A stretch of 33,915 nucleotides of DNA from Stenotrophomonas geniculata ATCC 19374 = JCM 13324 (GTDB taxonomy: Bacteria > Pseudomonadota > Gammaproteobacteria > Xanthomonadales > Xanthomonadaceae), in contig NZ_LLXT01000018.1 in the NCBI RefSeq assembly GCF_001431625.1, positions 1-33,915 on the forward strand, read 5' to 3'. Below the pieces are notes generated by a model, which was not told where the DNA came from, searched no databases, and worked only from the letters and a program-made list of their open reading frames with translations. A program made the translations under genes and the position numbers. The first letter of the stretch is position 1. Every line of letters starts with the position of its first letter. Positions 17,598 through 26,922 of the stretch are shown here, one piece after another.

Positions 17598-17876
17598 ATG
17601 CAGCGCAGCATCATCTGCCCTCACTGCGACACCGGCTCGAACCACGGCGTACGCGTATGCGTGGGATGCCAGGCCGAGGTCCACTACGGCGCATCGAAGG
17701 AGGCCGTAATGTTCGTCTTTGTCGCCGCCATCATCTGCGGCGCACTGGTCGGCAGCCGATTGCAGGCCACTGCCGGCTGGATCACGTGCGGCGCCGTACT
17801 TGTGGCGGGAATGTGGGCCATTTCCCGATTGTTCCGTGATCGGGTGGTGTTCAAGCGCATCTATCGCACGCGCTGA
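17598..17876 (+). CDS. Small zinc-ribbon membrane protein of unknown function
   Basis: 92-residue protein starting at the ATG at 17598 with AAGGA eight bases upstream. The N-terminus has two CxxC knuckles, C7-P-H-C10 and C21-V-G-C24, spaced as in a zinc ribbon. Two hydrophobic segments follow (about 37-53 and 58-77) and then a basic tail (RVVFKRIYRTR). This is a zinc ribbon attached to a membrane hairpin. I do not recognise a named family. The gene stands alone between tRNA-Leu copy 3 and the 3' end of the emr operon (convergent), so context gives no function. Confidence 0.75.
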   Translation: MQRSIICPHCDTGSNHGVRVCVGCQAEVHYGASKEAVMFVFVAAIICGALVGSRLQATAGWITCGAVLVAGMWAISRLFRDRVVFKRIYRTR

Positions 17877-17931
17877 ACCTGCGCCGCTGCACTCCCCCAA
17901 CGGCAGGGCCCGTGCGACCCGCGTTGCACAA

Positions 17932-17957
17932 ACAAAAACCCCGCCTTGCGGCGGGGT
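17932..17957 (-). terminator. Intrinsic terminator of the emr operon
   Basis: On the minus strand ACCCCGCC, loop GCAA, GGCGGGGT is followed by a T-run (TTTTTG), starting about 30 bases after the emrB stop codon. The matching 8-bp stem could also stop plus-strand transcription, but the T-run is on the minus-strand side. Confidence 0.85.
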
Positions 17958-17987
17958 CAAAATACAGCACGTGTTTCCAGGGAGTTT

Positions 17988-19574
17988 TCAGTGCCCGCCG
18001 CCGGCGGCCGCACCTGCGCCTGCGCCGAACGGCGGTTTGGCCAGCCACAGGAACGCGATGATCGCCAGGAAGATCCAGCCCAGCAGGAAGAAGATGTCGT
18101 TGAAGCCCATCTGCGATGCCTGGTGGTTGATCATGTTGTTCAGTACCGCGGCACCATGTTGCAGGTCGCCCTGCCCCATCGCCGTCACCTGGTCCTGCAT
18201 GCCCGGCTGATAGACCGAGATGTGCTCGGTCAGGTCAGCATGGTGCACCTGGGTGCGCCGCGCCCACAGCCACGTCGTCAGCGACGCCGCGAAACTGCCG
18301 CCCAGCGTACGCAGGAAGGTGGCCAGGCCGGAGCCCGCCGCGATCTCGCGCCCATCCAGGTCCGACAGCAGGATCTGCAGCACCGGCATGAAGAACAGCG
18401 CGACGCCGATGCCCATGATCAACTGCACGCCGGCCACGTGGGTGTAGTCCACCTGCAGGTTGAAGTTCGAACGCAGGAAACTGGTCATCGACAACACGAT
18501 GAACGCGACCGTGGCCAGCATGCGCATGTCGAAGCGCGATGCGTACTTGCCCACGAACGGGGTCATGATCACCGGCAGGATGCCGATCGGCGCCGTCGCC
18601 AGGCCCGCCCAGATCGCGGTGTAACCCATGTCACGCTGCAGCCACTGCGGAATCAGCAGGGCCACGCTGAAGAACGCCGCGTACGCCACCACCATCGCCA
18701 GCGTACCGGCGCGGAAGTTGCGATGCCGGAACAGCTTCAGGTCGACGATCGGATCCTTGTCGGTCAGTTCCCAGATCAGGAACACCGTCAGCGTGACCAC
18801 AGCCACACACGCCAGCACCACGATCTTCATCGACGAGAACCAGTCCTCGTCATTGCCCAGGTCGAGCACCAGCTGCAGCGCACCGACACCGATCACCAGG
18901 GTGACCAGGCCGACATAGTCCATCTTCGGCTTCTCGATGTGCTCCGGGCGCCCCTTCAACTGGTTGCCCACCACCAGCGCGGCAAAGATGCCCAGCGGCA
19001 CATTGATCAGGAAGATCCATTCCCAGCTGTAGTTGTCGGTGATCCAGCCACCGAGGATGGGGCCGCAGATCGGCGCAACCACCGTGATCATCGCCAGCAG
19101 CGCCAATGCCTGCCCACGTTTCTCACGCGGGTAGATCGAGACCAGCAGCGACTGCGTGATCGGATACATCGGGCCGGCCACGAAGCCCTGCAGCGCACGC
19201 GACACCACCAGCATGCCCATGCTCTGCGCCAGGCCGCACAGCAGCGAGGTGATGACAAAGGCCAGCGTGGCCCAGACGAACAGCTTGCGTTCGCCGAAAC
19301 GGCGGCTGAGCCAGCCGGTCAGCGGCAGCGCGATGGCCGTGCTGACCGCAAACGAGGTGATGACCCAGGTCGCCTGCTGCGAACTGGCACCGAGATTGCC
19401 GGCGATGGTCGGCAGCGAGACGTTGGCGATGGTGGTATCGAGCACCTGCATGAACGAGGCCATCGCCAGGCCGACGGTACACAGGGCGACGCTGGGCGGC
19501 AGGAACCCGGAGGCCGCACCCGGCGCCGCCGGTGCACCCGGAGCGCCGGGCGCGGCTGGAGCTTGTGCGGACAT
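17988..19574 (-). CDS. emrB: EmrB-type MFS multidrug transporter (DHA2, 14 helices)
   Basis: 528-residue proton-driven inner-membrane exporter of the drug:H+ antiporter-2 family. Motif D1 (LDTTIANVSLPTIAG) in helix 1, motif A (GWLSRRFGERKLF) and motif C (GPILGGWI) in helix 5 are present, with 14 predicted helices. The N-terminal tail is an unusual Ala/Pro/Gly repeat (APGAPGAPAAPGAA) ahead of helix 1, and the C-terminus is Gly/Ala-rich. It is the last gene of emrR-emrC-emrA-emrB, seven bases after emrA, and ends at a strong terminator. In S. maltophilia, EmrCAB is reported to export hydrophobic compounds such as uncouplers and nalidixic acid; that substrate range is inferred here by homology. 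Confidence 0.94.
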   Translation of the reverse strand: MSAQAPAAPGAPGAPAAPGAASGFLPPSVALCTVGLAMASFMQVLDTTIANVSLPTIAGNLGASSQQATWVITSFAVSTAIALPLTGWLSRRFGERKLFVWATLAFVITSLLCGLAQSMGMLVVSRALQGFVAGPMYPITQSLLVSIYPREKRGQALALLAMITVVAPICGPILGGWITDNYSWEWIFLINVPLGIFAALVVGNQLKGRPEHIEKPKMDYVGLVTLVIGVGALQLVLDLGNDEDWFSSMKIVVLACVAVVTLTVFLIWELTDKDPIVDLKLFRHRNFRAGTLAMVVAYAAFFSVALLIPQWLQRDMGYTAIWAGLATAPIGILPVIMTPFVGKYASRFDMRMLATVAFIVLSMTSFLRSNFNLQVDYTHVAGVQLIMGIGVALFFMPVLQILLSDLDGREIAAGSGLATFLRTLGGSFAASLTTWLWARRTQVHHADLTEHISVYQPGMQDQVTAMGQGDLQHGAAVLNNMINHQASQMGFNDIFFLLGWIFLAIIAFLWLAKPPFGAGAGAAAGGGH

Positions 19575-19581
19575 GGCGACC

Positions 19582-20763
19582 TCAGCCCACCTTCGCCTGC
19601 TGCTGCGGCAGGTTGCCCTGGATGATCGTATGGATCACCTCGTCGGCATCATGCAGCTGCTTGGCATACACGTCGGTGTCGAACACCGTGCCCTTGGCCG
19701 CAGTGCTCGGCAGCACTTCGCCCTTCTGGTCGCGCAGGCTCACTTCAGCCTTCATCGACAGGCCGATGCGCAGCGGGTGTTCGGCCAGCTGCTTGGCATC
19801 GATGGCGATGCGGACCGGCACGCGCTGCACGATCTTGATCCAGTTGCCGCTGGCGTTCTGCGCCGGCAGCAGCGAGAACGCCGAGCCGGTGCCCAGGCCC
19901 AGGCTCTGGACGCGCCCCTTGTACTTCACGTCACCGGCGTACAGGTCCGACTTCAGCTCCACTTCCTGGCCCAGGCGCATGTGGCGCAGCTGGGTTTCCT
20001 TGAAGTTGGCCTCGACCCACATCTGCTCGGTCGGCACTACCGCCATCAGCGCGTTGCCCGGCTGCACGCGCTGGCCGACCTGCACCGAACGACGGGCAAC
20101 GTAGCCGGTGACCGGCGCGACGATGCCGGCGCGGGCGTTGTTGAGGAAGGCCTGGCGCAGCTGCGCGGCGGCCGCCTGCACGTCTGGCTGGGTGGCGATC
20201 ACGGTGTCGTCGACCAGCGCGCGGTTGCGCTCGACGGTCTCGCGCGAACCGGCCACGGCGGCTTCGGCAGCGGCCAGCTCGTCACGCGCATGGGCCAGTT
20301 CTTCATTGGAAATGGCGCCGGTGGCGGCCAGATCCTTGCGGCGAGCGAAATCTTCGCGCACGCGCTTCAGGGTCACCTGGCGCGCGTTCAGGTCCGCCTG
20401 CGCACCTTCCACGCTGCGGTACAGGCCACGGGTCTGGCGCACGGTCTTGGCCAGGTTGGCTTCGGCCTGCTGCAGCGCCACCGACGTGTCGGACGGGTCC
20501 AGCTGCACCAGCAGCTGGCCGCGCTCCACGCGCATGCCGTCATCGGCGTTGATGGCGACCACGGTACCGGCCACCAGCGGGGTGATCTGTACCTGGTTGC
20601 CCTGCACGTAGGCGTCGTCGGTCTCTTCGAACCAACGGCCGAACATGAAGTACCACAGCGCCAGTGCGGCAAGCAGCAGCACGACGATCACGAACAGGCC
20701 GCGCAGCAGGTTGCCGCGGCGGTTGGAGGCGGCCGGGGCCGCGGTGTCTTGGGTCTGGCTCAT
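19582..20763 (-). CDS. emrA: EmrA-type membrane fusion protein
   Basis: 393-residue HlyD/EmrA adaptor with one N-terminal membrane helix (about 23-42, LFVIVVLLLAALALWYF). The family motif TDDAYVQGNQVQITPLVAGTV opens the barrel-sandwich half, followed by a long coiled-coil hairpin (about 95-210) and the returning half (GIVAPVTGYVARRSVQVGQRV). It bridges EmrB in the inner membrane and EmrC in the outer membrane. It lies 11 bases after emrC and seven before emrB. No anomalies seen. Confidence 0.94.
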   Translation of the reverse strand: MSQTQDTAAPAASNRRGNLLRGLFVIVVLLLAALALWYFMFGRWFEETDDAYVQGNQVQITPLVAGTVVAINADDGMRVERGQLLVQLDPSDTSVALQQAEANLAKTVRQTRGLYRSVEGAQADLNARQVTLKRVREDFARRKDLAATGAISNEELAHARDELAAAEAAVAGSRETVERNRALVDDTVIATQPDVQAAAAQLRQAFLNNARAGIVAPVTGYVARRSVQVGQRVQPGNALMAVVPTEQMWVEANFKETQLRHMRLGQEVELKSDLYAGDVKYKGRVQSLGLGTGSAFSLLPAQNASGNWIKIVQRVPVRIAIDAKQLAEHPLRIGLSMKAEVSLRDQKGEVLPSTAAKGTVFDTDVYAKQLHDADEVIHTIIQGNLPQQQAKVG

Positions 20764-20774
20764 GGCGGAAGTCT

Positions 20775-22268
20775 TCAGGAATGCGAGGAATCGGAATGGG
20801 AGGCGATCGGTGCGCGGTCGGCGTCAGCGGGCTGGAAACCACCGCCCAGCGCCTTGCTCAGGCGCACCGAGGTCTGCACCTGCTGCGACTGCAGGCCGGC
20901 CAGCTGCTGCTGCGACTGCAACAGCGTGGACTGCGCGGTCAGCACGTCCAGGTAGCTGCCGATGCCGGCGCGGTAGCGCTGCTGGGCCAGGTCGAAGGCC
21001 GAGCGTGCGGTGTCCACGGCCTGCTGCTGCGAATGCGCCTGCTGCGCCAGCGAGCGCACCGCGTTGACCTGGTCGGCCACGTCGCGCAGCGCATCGAGCA
21101 CGGTCTGGTTGTAGTTGGCCACCGCCAGGTCGTACTGCGCATCGGTGTTGGCCAGGTTGGCGCGCAGCTTGCCGCCTTCGAAGATCGGCAGGCTCAGCGC
21201 CGGGCCGATGTAGGCGAAGGTGGAACTGCTCTTCAGCAGGTCACCCACGTTCGGGGCGACCACGCCGGCCAGCGCGGTCAGGTTGAAGCTCGGGTAGAAC
21301 TTGGTCTTTGCCACCTTGATCTGCTTGTCGGCCGCTTCCACGCGCCAGCGCGCGGCGACGATGTCGGGGCGACGGCCGAGCAGTTCGCTGGGCAGCACGC
21401 CCGGCAGCTGCAGCGCCACCGGGTTCAGCGGCTGCGGGCGCTGGATCGACAGGCCACGGTCCGGGCCCTTGCCAACCAGCGCGGCCAGTGCGGTGCGGGC
21501 CGCGTCGATGCGCTGCTGTGCGGCCTGCACCTGCTGCTGCGCGGCCGGTACCCGGGCCTCGGCCTGGCGCACCTGCAGGTCGCTGTCGATGCCGGCGCTG
21601 CGGCGCTGGCGGGTCAGCTCCAGCGATTTCTGCGAGCGGGCCAGTTCTTCTTCGGCCACATCATTGAGCTGCCACGCATAGGCGAGGTCGGCATAAGCCT
21701 GGGTGATGCCGGTGGACAGGTTCAGGCGTGCGGCCTGGGCTTCGACGGTGGCGGCATGCGCGCCATCCACGGCAGCTTCCCAGGCAGCGCGCTTGCCGCC
21801 CCACAGGTCCACGCCGTAGCTGAAGTCGAAGGCGACCTGGCTGCTGCCGGCGTAATGGCCACCGATCTCGCTGCCTGCCATCGACTCAGGCAGGCGCAGG
21901 CCGGTGTAGCCACCGGACACCGACAGGCTGGGCAGTTCGTCGGCACGTGCGGTGCCGACCTGGGCCTGGGCCTGGCGCAGACGCGCGTCGGCGGCGTCCA
22001 GGCTCGGGTGGCCGGCCAGGCCCTCGGCAACCAGCGCGTCCAGCTGCGCATCGCCCAGCGCCTTCCACCAGTCCCGCGCCGGGAAGCCGGTGGCGCTCAG
22101 GTCGGTGTCGGCCAAGGTGCGTTCGCTGTGCAGGCTGTCCACGTCAAGCACGTGGCCCTGCGGGTTGAGGCCACGACTGCTGGCGCAGGCGGCCAGGGCC
22201 AGGGCCAGCGCTGACACCAGCAGCGCGCGCCCGGACCGGCGGAGAGTGGAATGCGGGATCGGGTTCAT
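20775..22268 (-). CDS. emrC: Outer-membrane efflux lipoprotein (NodT family) of the Emr pump
   Basis: 497-residue outer-membrane channel. The signal peptide ends in ALAAC, giving lipid-modified Cys28. Two efflux repeats follow, with ELLGRRPDIVAARWRVEAADKQI-type sequence marking the second. The start ATG overlaps the emrR stop by four bases (ATGA), so translation is coupled to the repressor. E. coli emrAB lacks its own channel and uses TolC; here the channel is encoded in the operon, as in the emrCAB operon named in S. maltophilia. It is clearly distinct in sequence from the MacC-type channel at 9311-10750. Confidence 0.93.
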   Translation of the reverse strand: MNPIPHSTLRRSGRALLVSALALALAACASSRGLNPQGHVLDVDSLHSERTLADTDLSATGFPARDWWKALGDAQLDALVAEGLAGHPSLDAADARLRQAQAQVGTARADELPSLSVSGGYTGLRLPESMAGSEIGGHYAGSSQVAFDFSYGVDLWGGKRAAWEAAVDGAHAATVEAQAARLNLSTGITQAYADLAYAWQLNDVAEEELARSQKSLELTRQRRSAGIDSDLQVRQAEARVPAAQQQVQAAQQRIDAARTALAALVGKGPDRGLSIQRPQPLNPVALQLPGVLPSELLGRRPDIVAARWRVEAADKQIKVAKTKFYPSFNLTALAGVVAPNVGDLLKSSSTFAYIGPALSLPIFEGGKLRANLANTDAQYDLAVANYNQTVLDALRDVADQVNAVRSLAQQAHSQQQAVDTARSAFDLAQQRYRAGIGSYLDVLTAQSTLLQSQQQLAGLQSQQVQTSVRLSKALGGGFQPADADRAPIASHSDSSHS

Positions 22269-22708
22269 GGGGTCGTCAGGGAATCGCGGATTCGGGTAAG
22301 GAGGGACAGCAGCAGCGTGCGCTCGTCGGCGGAAAGATCACGCAGGGCGTAATCCATCACCGCGTCGCCACGCAGCTTCAGCCGCGCCCACAGCGCGCGG
22401 CCTTCATCGGTCAGTACGATCTGCAGCGCCCGCCGATCCTGCGCATGCGGCTCGCGGCGGACGCAGCCCAGCGCCTCCAGCTTGTCCAACAGGCGGGTCA
22501 CCGCACTGGGCACCTGGTCGATGGCCTGGGCCAGCTCGTTGGCCGTGCACGGGGCCATGTTGGAAAGCACCTTCAACCCGATGTAGTGGGTGAAACCGAT
22601 ACCCAGGTCTTCTTCAGCCATGGATGCGTCGAGTTGACGGACCAGGCCGTCGCGCACCTGGCGCAGCAGCAGGCCGAAGCTGGGGGGAGTGGTTGCAGGA
22701 CAGATCAT
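22265..22708 (-). CDS. emrR: MarR-family repressor of the emr operon
   Basis: About 147-residue winged-helix regulator from the ATG at 22708. The DNA-binding region reads ANELAQAIDQVPSAVTRLLDKLEALGCVRREPHAQDRRALQIVLT, with the DxR wing signature of MarR proteins. Upstream in-frame codons to 22798 run through AT-rich palindromic DNA and are unlikely to be translated. It is the first gene of the emr operon and overlaps emrC by four bases. By family precedent it represses its own operon and is released by phenolic or hydrophobic ligands that the pump exports. A perfect AT-rich dyad 25 bases upstream of its start is the obvious candidate operator. Confidence 0.9.
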   Translation of the reverse strand: MICPATTPPSFGLLLRQVRDGLVRQLDASMAEEDLGIGFTHYIGLKVLSNMAPCTANELAQAIDQVPSAVTRLLDKLEALGCVRREPHAQDRRALQIVLTDEGRALWARLKLRGDAVMDYALRDLSADERTLLLSLLTRIRDSLTTP

Positions 22709-22732
22709 GGGGGAGCATTCTCTTCCAAAAAA

Positions 22733-22754
22733 AATATTTCTCAATGGAAATATT
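22733..22754. promoter_or_regulatory. Candidate EmrR operator
   Basis: Perfect inverted repeat AATATTTC-TCAATG-GAAATATT, 8-bp arms with a six-base centre, in the gap between emrR (minus) and the AraC-type gene (plus). Its size and AT-rich symmetry suit a MarR dimer. It stands out sharply from the GC-rich surroundings. Confidence 0.6.
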
Positions 22755-22770
22755 CGATCTGGCATCGAAT
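22752..22770. promoter_or_regulatory. Second overlapping dyad in the emrR/araC gap
   Basis: Perfect inverted repeat ATTCGAT-CTGGC-ATCGAAT sharing three bases (22752-22754) with the AT-rich dyad to its left. It could be a site for a second regulator competing with EmrR, or a second EmrR site. A -10-like TACAAT lies further right at 22841-22846 on the plus strand, eight bases before an in-frame ATG of the AraC-type gene. Confidence 0.45.
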
Positions 22771-22853
22771 GCTGTGTTGCAGCAGTGGGCTGGATCAATG
22801 AAGGCGCCTACCTTAATGATCTGGTCAGGTGGCCCGGTAGTACAATTCAGCCA

Positions 22854-23762
22854 ATGGATGACACATTTCAGCCAGCGGATATGATGAACAAGGCAGAAAT
22901 TCCCCCTCCCAAGCGCCTGCTCAGGGATGACGCACTGGACTGGTTCGAGCGCAATGACGGGCCACCGGCTGTCGCCTTCCGCTTCGACAGCCCGCAGGGA
23001 TTGGTCCGAGAAGTGGATTGGCATCATCACCAGCGCGCGCAGCTGATCTGCGTGGAGCGCGGCCTGTTGACCACCCGGACCTCGCACGGGACATGGTCAC
23101 TGGCGCCGGGCTCGGCCGGCTGGATGCCGCCGCTGGAGCCGCATACGGTCACCCTCGACGGCCCGCTGCGCGGCTGGGGCATGGCACTGGCCGCGCCGGC
23201 CTGCGCCACCCTGCCTGCCGATCCCTGCGTGCTGGGCCTGTCCAAGCTGGCGCAGGCGCTGGCCGACCGCATCTGCGAATGGCCGCTGGGCTATGACACC
23301 ACGCCCGAGCGCCAGCACATCATCGAGGTGTTGCTGGACGAGATCCGCACCGCGCCGCGCCAGCGCATGCATCTACCGATGCCGCACGACCGGCGCCTGC
23401 TGAAGATCGCCTCGCAGCTGCTGGCCGACCCCTCCGACGAGCGCAGCCTTGCCGAATGGGCGCATTGGGCCGGCCTGTCGCCGCGCAGCCTGACCCGTCA
23501 CTTCCGCGACGAGACCACGCTCAGCTTCGCCCAGTGGCGGCAGCAGGCCCGCTTGTCCGAGGCCCTGCGCCAGCTGACCGACGGCCGCAGCGTGGCCGAC
23601 ATCGCCCACGCGCTGGGCTTCAGCAGCGCCAGCGCCTTCGTCACCGTGTTCCGCCGCCACTTCGGGCTGCCGCCGGGGCGCTATCTGGCACGGGCCGGCC
23701 ACGGCCTGGAAACCGGGCTGGACCCTGCACGCGGCTTGGCATCCCCCGCCGCATCCGGATAA
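22854..23762 (+). CDS. AraC-family transcriptional regulator
   Basis: About 302 residues from the ATG at 22854. Alternatives are ATGs at 22881 and 22884, and the open frame reaches back to 22689 through the dyads. The N-terminal half is a cupin-like effector domain (VDWHHHQRAQLICVERG, LAPGSAGWMPPLEPH). The C-terminal 100 residues carry two helix-turn-helix motifs (LAEWAHWAGLSPRSLTRHFRDET and the family signature IAHALGFSSASAFVTVFRRHFG). With TACAAT at 22841-22846, a transcript starting at or next to the 22854 ATG would be leaderless. It is divergent from the emr operon and 59 bases upstream of parC. Its target may be the emr operon, but this is inference from position. Confidence 0.85.
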   Translation: MDDTFQPADMMNKAEIPPPKRLLRDDALDWFERNDGPPAVAFRFDSPQGLVREVDWHHHQRAQLICVERGLLTTRTSHGTWSLAPGSAGWMPPLEPHTVTLDGPLRGWGMALAAPACATLPADPCVLGLSKLAQALADRICEWPLGYDTTPERQHIIEVLLDEIRTAPRQRMHLPMPHDRRLLKIASQLLADPSDERSLAEWAHWAGLSPRSLTRHFRDETTLSFAQWRQQARLSEALRQLTDGRSVADIAHALGFSSASAFVTVFRRHFGLPPGRYLARAGHGLETGLDPARGLASPAASG

Positions 23763-23776
23763 TCACAGGATTGCGA

Positions 23777-23795
23777 GCGGCGACGCCGTCGCCGC
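23777..23795. other. GC-rich hairpin between the AraC-type gene and parC
   Basis: Perfect GCGGCGAC-GCC-GTCGCCGC stem-loop, 14 bases after the AraC-type stop and 26 before the parC ATG. There is no T-run, so it is not a standard terminator. It may stabilise the upstream mRNA end or sit in the parC leader. Confidence 0.45.
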
Positions 23796-23821
23796 CTCCT
23801 GACAACAGGTAACAACGCCGC

Positions 23822-26065
<2,244 letters not shown>

Positions 26066-26081
26066 GGCGCCCGCCTGGTGG

Positions 26082-26101
26082 GTGTCAACCTCGGTTGACA
26101 C
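26082..26101. repeat. SMAG-like palindrome after parC
   Basis: GTGTCAACC-TC-GGTTGACAC, a perfect 9-bp-arm hairpin of the same type as the GTGTCGACC and GTGCCAACC elements at 10790 and 12295. The following CTAC tail is degenerate. It starts 17 bases after the parC stop. Confidence 0.6.
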
Positions 26102-26121
26102 GCCTTGCCTGACGTCAGACA

Positions 26122-26153
26122 CGAAAAAGCCGGGGCATTCCCCGGCTTTTTCG
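26122..26153. terminator. Strong bidirectional intrinsic terminator
   Basis: A perfect 14-bp stem, CGAAAAAGCCGGGG, loop CATT, CCCCGGCTTTTTCG. The stem carries A5 and T5 at its ends, so it can work in both directions. It ends parC and could also insulate the convergent bacterioferritin gene. Confidence 0.9.
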
Positions 26154-26234
26154 TTGTCGGCTGGCGGGCGGTGGAGCAGCTGGCTGGCGAAAGCTGGCTG
26201 GCGGTGCTCCGGTGCTGGCGGGCGACAGAACTTT

Positions 26235-26293
26235 GTAGGGTCGAGCCATGCTCGACTCGGATCCAACAGCAGCCGAGCATGGCTCGGCTCTAC
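26235..26293. repeat. SMAG-type inverted pair next to bfr
   Basis: Plus element 26235-26257 (GTAG, GGTCGAGCCATGCTCGACT) faces minus element 26271-26293 (AGCCGAGCATGGCTCGGCT, CTAC), a 59-base inverted dimer. It lies 16 bases beyond the bacterioferritin stop codon. Confidence 0.82.
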
Positions 26294-26309
26294 AGAGAGC
26301 AACGCCGGC

Positions 26310-26798
26310 TCAGTGCGCCGGGGCGCCGTTGCCGTCGATCTTGCTCAGCTGGTACAGCTCCAGGCCGATGCGCTTGATCAGGCCCAGCTGCTGCTCCAGC
26401 CACCAGGCGTGGTCTTCCTCAGTGTCCTTCAGCTGCGCCAGCAGGATGTCGCGGCTCACGTAGTCGCCGTTCTCTTCGCACAGCTTCATGCCGGCGGCGA
26501 GATTGTTCCGAACCGCGTATTCAGTGTCGAGATCCTTCTGCAGCATCTCTTCCACGGTCTTGCCCGGCTCGGTGGCATGCGGGCGCATGTCCGGGTCGCC
26601 GCCGAGGAACAGGATCCGGCGCAGCAGCGCATCGGCGTGCTGGGTTTCCTCTTCCATCTCGTGGTTCAGGCGTTCGTACAGCGCGAACAGGCCCTGGTCC
26701 TCGTAGCGGCGGGAATGGATGAAGTACTGGTCGCGGGCTGCAAGCTCGCCGCGCAGCAGTTCCTTCAGGCAGGCGATGACGTCCGGGTTGCTTTTCAT
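26310..26798 (-). CDS. bfr: Bacterioferritin-type iron storage protein without the canonical haem Met
   Basis: 162-residue four-helix-bundle ferritin predicted to assemble into a 24-subunit iron-storage shell. The start ATG at 26798 has GGAGG six bases upstream. Dinuclear ferroxidase ligands are in place: Glu18, Glu51 and His54 in EEETQHAD, the central Glu at about 93, and Glu127 and His130 in EEDH. Met52 of E. coli Bfr, which ligates haem at the subunit interface, is Thr52 here; a nearby Met48 is not at the equivalent position. The protein therefore looks like the non-haem (alpha or BfrA-like) type. It is a single gene convergent with parC and divergent from the acylase gene. No clear Fur box was seen in the 124-base upstream gap. 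Confidence 0.92.
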   Translation of the reverse strand: MKSNPDVIACLKELLRGELAARDQYFIHSRRYEDQGLFALYERLNHEMEEETQHADALLRRILFLGGDPDMRPHATEPGKTVEEMLQKDLDTEYAVRNNLAAGMKLCEENGDYVSRDILLAQLKDTEEDHAWWLEQQLGLIKRIGLELYQLSKIDGNGAPAH

Positions 26799-26888
26799 GG
26801 GGGGCCTCCTGTGAATCGATGTGACATAGGGTGCCGCATTTCAAAATACGGTGATCTAATCGGAATCAGTCGCAGTTGCGCCTGCGGC

Positions 26889-26894
26889 TACAAT
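26889..26894 (+). promoter_or_regulatory. Candidate -10 element of the acylase gene
   Basis: TACAAT, 28 bases upstream of the ATG at 26923. No convincing -35 sequence lies at the right distance, so this is only a suggestion. Confidence 0.3.
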
Positions 26895-26922
26895 CGGCCC
26901 ACGAGTTCGGAAAGGACGTGCG

